DNA from: Rickettsiales bacterium
GTDB lineage: Bacteria > Pseudomonadota > Alphaproteobacteria > Rickettsiales > UBA1997
Assembly (NCBI GenBank): GCA_028040005.1
Contig: JAOFKK010000014.1
Coordinates: forward strand, 1-18,339
Direction: 5' to 3'
DNA: 18,339 bases
The notes below the pieces were generated by a model, which did not search any database, was not told where the DNA came from, and was given only the letters and a program-made list of their open reading frames with translations. Positions within the stretch are counted from its first letter, which is position 1. Each line of letters opens with the position of its first letter. The translations under genes and the position numbers were made by a program. Shown here piece after piece: positions 1 through 7,060 of this stretch.

Positions 1-900
1 GTTGCTATGTTAATGCTTAAATTACATGGTGAAGTGAATAATATTTTAGATTCTATATTATTCCATATCAACCCCTCAATTGCATCCATGAAAACATCCT
101 ATCAATTTGTTAATGAAAAATATGATATTATTGATAGTAAAAAAGCCAAAAAAATTAAAAATATTCAAGGTGACATAAAATTTAATAAAGTCTGCTTTGC
201 TTATAATAATTCAAATCAAAAAATACTTGATAATTTTAACTTAACTATAAAAAGGGGTGAAAAAATCGGCTTAGTTGGCTATTCTGGAGCAGGAAAAACA
301 ACATTAATAAAGGCTATAATTCGTTATTTTGATATAAATTCTGGAGCAATAATGATTGATAATAAAAATATCAAAGATTTTACACAAGATTCATTACGCT
401 CACATATCTCATTAATTCCACAAGATATTACTATGTTTCATCGCTCTATCATAGATAATATTCAAATTGCCAAATATAAAGCCAATAAAAATGAAATTAT
501 ATCAGCTTGTAAAAAAGCCAAAATTCATGAAGATATTATCAATATGAAAAATGGCTATAATTCCATTGTAGGAGAAAGAGGAATCAAAGTTAGTGGCGGT
601 CAAAGACAAAGAATCGCTATTGCAAGAGCAATTCTTAAAGATGCTCCAATTTTAATTTTAGATGAAGCAACTTCTTCACTTGATTCAAAAACTGAAAAAA
701 TGATTCAAGAAAGCTTAAACCTATTAATAAAAAATAACTCAAAAACAGTTATTGCAATCGCACACCGTCTTTCTACCCTTAAAAATATGGATAGAATTAT
801 AGTTATGGATAAAGGTAAAATAATTGAAATTGGAACTCATGAGGAATTACTATCAAAAGAAAATAGCGCATATAAACAATTATGGCAATTACAAGGGTAA
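1..900 (+). CDS. ABC exporter, C-terminal part with ATPase domain (5' end outside window)
   Basis: This is the C-terminal part of a fused permease/ATPase exporter of the MsbA/ABCB type, which would sit in the inner membrane as a dimer and couple ATP hydrolysis to export of a lipid, drug or peptide. The frame is open to base 1, so the gene starts upstream; the ATG at 7 is internal. Numbering from that Met, the first ~50 residues look like the last transmembrane helix and linker. The ATPase domain follows: Walker A GYSGAGKTT (91-99), Q-loop Gln139, signature VSGGQRQR (195-202), Walker B ILILDE (215-220), D-loop SSLD (223-226) and H-loop His253. All catalytic motifs are intact. The substrate cannot be told from this part. 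It is the only gene on the plus strand in the left half of the window. Confidence 0.93.
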   Translation, partial: VAMLMLKLHGEVNNILDSILFHINPSIASMKTSYQFVNEKYDIIDSKKAKKIKNIQGDIKFNKVCFAYNNSNQKILDNFNLTIKRGEKIGLVGYSGAGKTTLIKAIIRYFDINSGAIMIDNKNIKDFTQDSLRSHISLIPQDITMFHRSIIDNIQIAKYKANKNEIISACKKAKIHEDIINMKNGYNSIVGERGIKVSGGQRQRIAIARAILKDAPILILDEATSSLDSKTEKMIQESLNLLIKNNSKTVIAIAHRLSTLKNMDRIIVMDKGKIIEIGTHEELLSKENSAYKQLWQLQG

Positions 901-963
901 TCCCAGTATCTATTTAGCGGACATACTAAAACTGAGAATCAAGAGGTGGTGACATTTTTTATC

Positions 964-1105
964 TAATTTTAGGCAAAATTTGATGATTTTTTAGTGCAAT
1001 ATGCCAATATTGGGATAAAAAATCATTGAATGGGACCGTCGTGAATTTGGACAAAATTAGCAAAAAGCACGTAGCCTAATTAGAAAATAAATTGCACAAA
1101 GGTCT
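964..1105 (+). repeat. Degraded copy of a short inverted-repeat (MITE-like) element
   Basis: The 254-base gap between the ABC gene and the next gene holds no credible reading frame. It does hold sequence shared with other places in the window: TAATTTTAGGCAAAAT at 964-979 matches 18307-18323 with one base missing, AAAATCATTGAAT near 1018-1030 matches 18319-18331, and TTGCACAAAGGTCT at 1092-1105 matches the terminal repeat of the element at 6931-6990. The left terminus seems to be lost. I read it as an old, left-truncated copy of a non-autonomous element. Confidence 0.6.
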
Positions 1106-1154
1106 TATTTAAACCTCCCTACAGCAAAAATTGCCTTAAAGATAGGAAATAGTA

Positions 1155-1418
1155 TTACTGCAAAGCAAAAGATAAAAAAGATATAATTAGAAATATTAAA
1201 CTAAGATATATTACAAAAATAAATTTCTTATTTTTTAGTGAATATAAAGAAATATCATCTTTCTTTGCTTTATCATTAAGATTCTGATAATTAGCATCTA
1301 TGTAATCTTTTTTATTAGAAAATCTCATTATTATTTTTGCAACAATAAAATTCCAAATAATATATAGAAATATAGGTGTTAATGCTGGCCAGATTTTAAG
1401 AAGGATTTTTAAAATCAT
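1155..1418 (-). CDS. Small two-helix membrane protein of unknown function
   Basis: An 87-aa protein starting with ATG. It has a hydrophobic segment at about residues 10-30 (beginning WPALTPIFLYIIW), a polar, Lys/Asp/Asn-rich loop at 31-64, and a second hydrophobic segment at 66-86 that runs to the C-terminus, so it is probably a two-pass inner membrane protein. The first helix resembles the small alphaproteobacterial membrane proteins classed as DUF6111, but I recognise this only by pattern. It lies 82 bases downstream of pnp on the same strand, with a strong hairpin between them, so it may be read through from pnp or have its own promoter. No function can be assigned. Confidence 0.6.
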   Translation of the reverse strand: MILKILLKIWPALTPIFLYIIWNFIVAKIIMRFSNKKDYIDANYQNLNDKAKKDDISLYSLKNKKFIFVIYLSLIFLIISFLSFALQ

Positions 1419-1453
1419 AAAAGATATTGAATAATCTTAATTTAGAAATCGTC

Positions 1454-1483
1454 AAATATAACGCAAAATATTGCGTTATATTT
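1454..1483 (-). terminator. 13-bp perfect stem-loop after pnp
   Basis: Bases 1454-1466 and 1471-1483 are exact reverse complements around the 4-base loop AATA. The hairpin lies 17 bases beyond the pnp stop codon and 35 bases before the small membrane gene. Read on the minus strand, the 3' arm ends in ATATTT but no real U-tract follows, so it may be a weak intrinsic terminator or a 3'-end stabilising/processing hairpin. Confidence 0.5.
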
Positions 1484-1500
1484 GTTATATTAGTTTTTGA

Positions 1501-3684
1501 TTAACCAAAGAATCCTCTTTTTTTAGGAGGTTTTACCTCTTCAGTTTCATTTTTTTTTGAGTCTTCCAAATCATCACTCTCAATTAAGTGAGATATATCC
1601 TCTCCTGTTTCTTGATCAATTGATCTATAGCTTAATTTTGGTCTGAATTTTTTATCAAATCCAATGACTTTAACTTTAACAATATCGCCTTCATTAACTA
1701 TATCTTCAACAAAATCAACACGATGATTAGCAAGCTCAGATATATGAACAAAGCCATCCTTATTATTAAAAATATTAACAAAAGCACCAGCATTAATTAC
1801 CTTAACAACCGTACCCTCGTAAATATCACCTATTTCTGGTTCAAAAACAGATTCTTTAATCATTATCATAGCTTCCTCCATTTTATCAGAATCGCTTGAT
1901 GATAATTTAACGACACCACTTTGATCAACATCAATTATGACGCCAGTTTTTTCACAAATAGCTTTAATATTTTTACCCTTTGGTCCAATCAAATCCTTAA
2001 TCTTTTTAGGAGATATTTTCATTGATTCGCTTTTAGGAATATTGTTATTCTCTTGCCTTGGAGAGGAAAGAGCTTCAGCCATTTTAGATAAAATATGACC
2101 TCTTCCTGATTTTGCTTGAGCAAGCGCATTATCCATAATTTCATAACTAATACCAGAAATCTTAATATCCATTTGTAAAGCTGTAATACCATCTTGAGTA
2201 CCTGCAACTTTAAAATCCATATCACCAAGATGATCTTCATCACCCATAATATCAGATAAAACCACATAATCATCACCCTCTTTAATAAGTCCCATAGCAA
2301 TACCAGATACTGGCTTAGGAATTGGAACCCCTGCATCCATTAATGACAATGAGGCGCCGCAAACAGTTGCCATAGAGCTCGAACCATTTGATTCAGTTAT
2401 TTCTGAAACAATCCTTGTTACACATTGAAATTCATCATAATTAGGGAATACGGGATTAATTGCTCTAAGAGCTAATTTTCCATGACCTATCTCTCTTCTT
2501 CCTGGTGGTTTTAAAAAACCAACCTCACCAACGGAATATGGTGGAAAATTATAATGTAACATAAGAGTTTCTTTAGTTACACTACCATCAATACCATCAA
2601 CCATTTGCTCATCTCTAGAAGATCCAATTGTTGTTACAACCAATGCCTGAGTTTCACCCCTAGTAAATAATGCAGAACCATGAACTTGTGGTAATATCCC
2701 CACTTCAGCCTTAATTTGCCTTACATCTTCTGGAGATCTGCCATCAATTCTAACCTTATCTTTTAAAATTGAACCTCTAACTATATCCTTAGATAATTTT
2801 TTAAATATTGAATCAATCTTATTTAAACCCACCTCATCACTTAAGAATTTCTCAGTAATATCTGATTTAATATTATCAAGAGCAGTTACTCTTTCTTGTT
2901 TATCTTGTATTTTATAAGCATTTTCAATTTTATCAGCAGCAAAATCTTTAACATCAAAATCAATTGTAGATTCATCAGCTACTTTTGGAGATACCTCCTC
3001 CTTACCGCACTCCTCTTTTAACTCATTAATTAAATTGATTATTGGTTGGAATTTTTCGTGACCAAATTTAACAGCCCCTAACATAACTTCCTCAGATAAT
3101 TCTGATGCCTCAGATTCAACCATTAAAACAGAACTATTAGTACCAGCAAGAATTAAATCTAATTTACTATTTTCTAAAATTTTAGCATCTGGATTTAAAA
3201 CATATTCTCCATCAACATAACCAACTCTAGCGCCAGCAATAGCTTCCAAAAATGGTGCTTCAGATATATGTAGAGCAGCAGAAGCAGCGATCATAGCGAC
3301 AATATCGGGATTGCATTTTTTATCATAAGATAAAATTTGACAAACAACATTTATTTCATTGCGAAAATTATTAGGAAATAAAGGTCTTATTGGTCTATCG
3401 ATTAATCTTGAAGTAAGAGTTGCAAGCTCAGAAGGCTTTGCCTCCCTCTTAAAGAAACCTCCTGGAATTTTTCCAGAAGCGTAATATTTTTCAATGTAAT
3501 TGATAGTAAGTGGTAAAAAATCCGCACCTTCAAGCGGGTTTTTTCCAACAGTAACTGCGCAGAGAACTGTTGTATCGCCCATTTTAGCAATTACAGATCC
3601 AGATGCCTGTCTTGCCACCTTGCCAGTTTCCAAGGATAATTTATACCCTCCCCATTCAATTTCTTTTTTTATTTCATTAAACAT
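1501..3684 (-). CDS. pnp: Polyribonucleotide nucleotidyltransferase (PNPase)
   Basis: PNPase degrades RNA 3'-to-5' using phosphate and releases nucleoside diphosphates; it acts in the cytoplasm as a trimer, often with RNase E. The 727-aa product has the usual length and domain order: two RNase PH-like domains (about 10-230 and 310-545) separated by a helical domain, a KH domain (about 555-612, GPKG loop at 567-570) and an S1 domain (about 619-687). The active-site segment GDEDHLGDMDFK is intact; Asp484, Asp490 and Lys492 correspond to E. coli Asp486, Asp492 and Lys494. Other family motifs seen are TSRLIDRPIRPLFP (91-104) and PGRREIGHGKLA (394-405). The tail after S1 is short and charged and ends KKRGFFG. 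It starts with ATG, 70 bases after rpsO, with no clear Shine-Dalgarno sequence. Confidence 0.98.
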   Translation of the reverse strand: MFNEIKKEIEWGGYKLSLETGKVARQASGSVIAKMGDTTVLCAVTVGKNPLEGADFLPLTINYIEKYYASGKIPGGFFKREAKPSELATLTSRLIDRPIRPLFPNNFRNEINVVCQILSYDKKCNPDIVAMIAASAALHISEAPFLEAIAGARVGYVDGEYVLNPDAKILENSKLDLILAGTNSSVLMVESEASELSEEVMLGAVKFGHEKFQPIINLINELKEECGKEEVSPKVADESTIDFDVKDFAADKIENAYKIQDKQERVTALDNIKSDITEKFLSDEVGLNKIDSIFKKLSKDIVRGSILKDKVRIDGRSPEDVRQIKAEVGILPQVHGSALFTRGETQALVVTTIGSSRDEQMVDGIDGSVTKETLMLHYNFPPYSVGEVGFLKPPGRREIGHGKLALRAINPVFPNYDEFQCVTRIVSEITESNGSSSMATVCGASLSLMDAGVPIPKPVSGIAMGLIKEGDDYVVLSDIMGDEDHLGDMDFKVAGTQDGITALQMDIKISGISYEIMDNALAQAKSGRGHILSKMAEALSSPRQENNNIPKSESMKISPKKIKDLIGPKGKNIKAICEKTGVIIDVDQSGVVKLSSSDSDKMEEAMIMIKESVFEPEIGDIYEGTVVKVINAGAFVNIFNNKDGFVHISELANHRVDFVEDIVNEGDIVKVKVIGFDKKFRPKLSYRSIDQETGEDISHLIESDDLEDSKKNETEEVKPPKKRGFFG

Positions 3685-3754
3685 GATTATATTTTGTTTT
3701 ATTTACAGCTCAAACAGGATGCAAGAATGTTACTAATAGCAATCTGGTAAGCTT

Positions 3755-4024
3755 TTATTTTCTAAGAGATAATTTATTAATTATATCATTATATCTTGTA
3801 ATAGACTTTGCTTTAAGATATCCTAATAGTTTTTTTCTTTGGTTAACCAATATTAAAAGGCTTCTTCTACAAGAATGATCTTTTTTATGCTCCTTTAGAT
3901 GGTCAGTTAGATATTTAATTCTTTCTGTTAATATAGCGCATTGTACCTCAACAGATCCAGTGTCTTTTTTCGCAGTCTGATATTCTTGTATTATTTTTGC
4001 TTTAAATTCTGTATTTAATGTCAT
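3755..4024 (-). CDS. rpsO: 30S ribosomal protein S15
   Basis: S15 binds the central domain of 16S rRNA early in small-subunit assembly. The 89-aa length is exactly that of the family. Diagnostic segments are TGSVEVQCAILTERI (22-36), the HLKEHKKDHSCRRSLL stretch (42-57) that carries the rRNA-binding His/Asp pair, and the following LV..R..LLGYL. It starts with ATG, 11 bases after the truB stop, and precedes pnp by 70 bases, the classic truB-rpsO-pnp order. I saw no strong hairpin in the rpsO-pnp gap comparable to the E. coli RNase III processing site. Confidence 0.98.
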   Translation of the reverse strand: MTLNTEFKAKIIQEYQTAKKDTGSVEVQCAILTERIKYLTDHLKEHKKDHSCRRSLLILVNQRKKLLGYLKAKSITRYNDIINKLSLRK

Positions 4025-4035
4025 CTTTGATTGAG

Positions 4036-4914
4036 TTATTGATTAATAAACCTTATTATTTTATCAATTTTGATATCCATAATAGCAATTAATTTGCCAT
4101 TACTAACTAAATTTACAAATCGATTATTATAAGATTCAATAGGTAGTGATACCTTTTGACCATAAGAGATTTTTACCGCAATATGATGATCAACCTCTAT
4201 ATTAGGAACGCTCCCTAATATATCTATCGTTCGTAACTTAAAATTAGTATATTCAAATTTAGATAGTATTTTTAACTTATCAAGGGAAATTGTTTGATCA
4301 TAAGAAAAATTACCAACTTTTAATCTTTTTAATGTTTTAATATAACCCAAAGAACCTATATTTTCCGCCAAATCCCTTGCAAAAGATCTGATATATGTTC
4401 CTTTTGAACATTTAATAAAAAAACCAGCTTGATTTTGATTATTATAGTGAAGTCTTATTTCCTTGATTGAGATTAATCTTGATTTTAACTTTGGCTTATA
4501 ACCATCTCGAGCTAATTGATAAGATCTCTTACCCGACACTTTAATAGCAGAAAATTCTGGTGGTACCTGCTCTATTTGACCTAAAAATTTTACAATAACA
4601 GATAAAATTTCTAAATTCGTAGGTCTTTTTTTTGATATGGATTCTATTTTGCCCTCAATATCATCTGTATCTCTTTTTTCTCCCCATTTAATTTCAGCAT
4701 AATATTCCTTTTCTTCGGATTGTATATAGTCAATTGTTTTTGTTGCGCGATTAACAGCAATTGGCAAAACTCCGGTAGCAATAGGATCTAAGGTTCCAGC
4801 GTGACCAATTTTTTTAACTTTGAGAGTTTTTTTAATTATAGCGACTATTTTTGCAGAAGAAAATCCAGCATCTTTGTTAATATTAAGCCAAAAATGATCT
4901 TCATCTATTACCAT
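4036..4914 (-). CDS. truB: tRNA pseudouridine(55) synthase
   Basis: TruB isomerises U55 in the T-loop of tRNAs to pseudouridine. The 292-aa product carries the catalytic motif HAGTLDPIATGVLP with the nucleophilic Asp at residue 43. Other family motifs are EYYAEIKWGEKRDTDD just after residue 68, PPEFSAIKVSGKRSY in the middle, and SKGTYIRSFARDLAENIG, which frames the RNA-binding cleft. The C-terminal ~75 residues form the small TruB C-terminal domain and are more divergent. The ATG lies 9 bases after the ftsZ stop and the gene ends 11 bases before rpsO, so the three are almost certainly co-transcribed. Confidence 0.97.
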   Translation of the reverse strand: MVIDEDHFWLNINKDAGFSSAKIVAIIKKTLKVKKIGHAGTLDPIATGVLPIAVNRATKTIDYIQSEEKEYYAEIKWGEKRDTDDIEGKIESISKKRPTNLEILSVIVKFLGQIEQVPPEFSAIKVSGKRSYQLARDGYKPKLKSRLISIKEIRLHYNNQNQAGFFIKCSKGTYIRSFARDLAENIGSLGYIKTLKRLKVGNFSYDQTISLDKLKILSKFEYTNFKLRTIDILGSVPNIEVDHHIAVKISYGQKVSLPIESYNNRFVNLVSNGKLIAIMDIKIDKIIRFINQ

Positions 4915-4923
4915 TAATAGTAA

Positions 4924-6525
4924 TTATTTTTTCCTAAGAAAAGCAGGAATTGATAAAATATCCTCCATATCATTATTATCATTATCATCCTTAACACCTA
5001 ATGGATTATCCTTAGATTTATTATCATTAGAATTTTTAATTTTTTGCTCTTCTGCGTGAACTTTTTCTAATTTTTCTAATTTTTCCTTGATAATTTTTTC
5101 TTCATTTTCTTTTTTTTGATTCTTTTTTACTTCTTTTTTATTTTTTTTAGAATTCATAAAAGAAAACAACTTAAAAGAAGATTTGTCTTTTTTTTGATCT
5201 GTTTTTTTAGAGTCTTTATTTTCTAACTTCTCTATATTGGATATTTGTTCATTAATATTTTTTATATCATCAGTGGATTTATCTTTTGATATTTGACTTT
5301 CCTGTATATTATTATTTAATTCATTATCAATATTAGGCAATTCTTCATCTATCTGATCATTAGAATCTGAATTTTCTTGATCAGATTCAATATCAATAAC
5401 AATTTGATCTACATCTTCATCGGGCCTTTTTGCAACCCCTGGATCAAAAAATGTTGATTTTTTCTTAGAGATGGTAGATATCAAATCTTCATTACTATCT
5501 CTATCATTTTTTATATCTTCAGTAGTTATAATTTTTGGAAAAAACTCCTCTTCCCCCTGTTGCTGGTCAATTTCAATTCCAGTTGCCACAACTGATATAC
5601 GAATTTGACCCTGCATATCCTCCTTAAATGCTGTACCAAAAATAATTGTAGCATTCTCATCAACTTCTTTTCTAATTCTATTTACAGCCATATCGGCTTC
5701 AAACAAAGTCATGTCAGTACCTCCCGTCATATTAACCAACACACCTTTAGCTCCTTGAATTGATACATCATCAAGTAAGGGGTTTGAAATAGCAGCTTCA
5801 CAAGCAACAACAGCCCTCTCCTCTCCATGAGCTTCACCCGTTCCCATAATTGCTTTACCACCTTTGGTCATAATGGTTCTAATATCAGCAAAATCAAGAT
5901 TAATTAAGCCTGGCTTAACTATTAAATCAGTTATACCTCGAACACCAGTATGAAGAATATCGTCAGCCATTTTAAAAGCCGATTCAAAAGTTGTTTGTTC
6001 GTTAGAAATTCTAAATAAGTTTTGATTTGGGATAACAATTATTGTATCAACATATTTTTTTAATTCCTCAATACCTTCTTGAGCAACATCCATCCTACCC
6101 TTACCTTCAAAGTGAAAGGGTTTTGTAACTACTGCAACAGTTAGTATATCTTGCTCCTTAGCTAATTTTGCAATTACAGGGGAAGCTCCCGTTCCAGTTC
6201 CACCACCCATGCCAGCAGTAACAAATACCATGCTACTACCTTCAATATAATCTAAAATTTCATTAGCACTTTCCTCAGCAGCTTTGCGTCCGATATCAGG
6301 AAAAGAGCCGGCCCCTAAACCCTTTGTTAACTCCTCACCTAATTGAATACGATTAGAAGCAAGAGAATCGGACAATGCCTGATAATCAGTATTAACAGCA
6401 ATAAATTCAACCCCTTCAAGATTTGATTGAATCATGTTATTAAGAGCATTGCCGCCGGCACCACCGATACCAAAAATAGAAATTTTTGGCTTAAGCATAT
6501 TTGGATCTTTTTTTGAATTTTCCAT
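4924..6525 (-). CDS. ftsZ: Cell division protein FtsZ with long charged linker
   Basis: FtsZ is the tubulin-like GTPase that forms the division ring. I chose the ATG at 6525 (533 aa); the codon just before it is TTG. The GTPase core spans about residues 12-320, with the tubulin signature GGGTGTG (107-113) and T7 loop NLDFADI (209-215), whose Asp residues complete the active site of the neighbouring subunit. A roughly 195-residue linker rich in Asp, Glu, Lys and Asn follows, with a likely charged helix near 460-500, and then the C-terminal peptide [12 protein letters not shown], close to the alphaproteobacterial DDILDIPAFLRRQ type that binds membrane tethers and regulators. It leads the truB-rpsO-pnp cluster; no ftsQ or ftsA lies upstream. 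No clear Shine-Dalgarno sequence was seen. Confidence 0.97.
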   Translation of the reverse strand: MENSKKDPNMLKPKISIFGIGGAGGNALNNMIQSNLEGVEFIAVNTDYQALSDSLASNRIQLGEELTKGLGAGSFPDIGRKAAEESANEILDYIEGSSMVFVTAGMGGGTGTGASPVIAKLAKEQDILTVAVVTKPFHFEGKGRMDVAQEGIEELKKYVDTIIVIPNQNLFRISNEQTTFESAFKMADDILHTGVRGITDLIVKPGLINLDFADIRTIMTKGGKAIMGTGEAHGEERAVVACEAAISNPLLDDVSIQGAKGVLVNMTGGTDMTLFEADMAVNRIRKEVDENATIIFGTAFKEDMQGQIRISVVATGIEIDQQQGEEEFFPKIITTEDIKNDRDSNEDLISTISKKKSTFFDPGVAKRPDEDVDQIVIDIESDQENSDSNDQIDEELPNIDNELNNNIQESQISKDKSTDDIKNINEQISNIEKLENKDSKKTDQKKDKSSFKLFSFMNSKKNKKEVKKNQKKENEEKIIKEKLEKLEKVHAEEQKIKNSNDNKSKDNPLGVKDDNDNNDMEDILSIPAFLRKK

Positions 6526-6716
6526 CAATTTGGATATAATATTGCAAATATAGATAAGTTATATCAATTATCATTAAAAAAACCATTATTAAAGATAAAT
6601 GATATTAAGCATCTATGTTAAATCGATTTTGTAAAATAAAATATTTTTTAATCTACAGAGATATTTTGGATTATAATTTAATAACTTTTGAAAGTAAATA
6701 ATAAAAATTTTTAAAT

Positions 6717-6826
6717 AAGATCTTTACATAATTGAAGTAGTTTTATTTTTTAGATAATTTTTAGGCTCAAAAGATAAAGAATATGCATAGTTATTTTTGA
6801 TAAATGGTATAATATGCAAAGGTCTA
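6717..6826 (+). mobile_element. MITE-like inverted-repeat element, diverged copy
   Basis: The left end AGATCTTTACATA (6718-6730) and the right end TATGCAAAGGTCT (6813-6825) are imperfect inverted repeats (11 of 13). Inside the left end, ATAATTGAAGTAGTTTTATTTTTTAG matches the reverse complement of the 60-bp element at 6931-6990 almost base for base, and the next bases TTTTTAGGC match the copies at 964 and 18307. There is no coding capacity. It lies between tRNA-Gly and ftsZ, so an ftsZ promoter is either inside it or in the 191 AT-rich bases to its left, where I saw no convincing motif. Confidence 0.6.
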
Positions 6827-6839
6827 AATTATATAATTT

Positions 6840-6913
6840 TGGAGCGGGTGAAGGGAATCGAACCCTCACGACCAGCTTGGAAGGCTGGGGCTCTACCATT
6901 GAGCTACACCCGC
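6840..6913 (-). tRNA. tRNA-Gly (anticodon UCC)
   Basis: The reverse complement folds as a complete 74-nt tRNA. The acceptor stem pairs GCGGGTG with CACCCGC; the D arm contains GTAGCTCAATGGTAGAGC; the anticodon stem CCAGC/GCTGG encloses the loop CTTCCAA with anticodon TCC, reading GGA; and the T arm contains GGGTTCGATTCCC. The discriminator base is T and the 3' CCA is encoded in the DNA (6840-6842). Copies of a short inverted-repeat element lie 13 bases downstream and 17 bases upstream. Confidence 0.97.
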
Positions 6914-6930
6914 AAAATTAATAGCATAAT

Positions 6931-6990
6931 GAGACCTTTGCACAATTGATTTTCTAAAAAATCAAACTACTTCAATTATGCAAAGGTCTC
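6931..6990 (-). mobile_element. 60-bp MITE-like element with 19-bp inverted ends
   Basis: Bases 6931-6949 (GAGACCTTTGCACAATTGA) and 6972-6990 are inverted repeats with one mismatch. An inner palindrome (6946-6953 with 6958-6965) lets the whole element fold back. The same 5 bases, ATAAT, flank it at 6926-6930 and 6991-6995, which looks like a target-site duplication, although ATAAT is a common word in this DNA. There is no coding capacity. It lies just upstream of tRNA-Gly and 70 bases past the 3' end of the large VirB6-like gene. Confidence 0.7.
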
Positions 6991-7060
6991 ATAATACCAT
7001 AATAAACCACATTAAATTAAAAAGACAATTAATTATTAAATATTTTACCAACTTACTACT

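Noticed and set aside
901..1154. A transposase remnant between the ABC gene and the small membrane gene
   Set aside because: No frame of useful length or transposase motif was visible; only element ends and internal repeat blocks are shared with other copies.
6526..6528. TTG as the ftsZ start
   Set aside because: It lies immediately before an ATG in frame and would only add one residue; the ATG is the simpler choice.
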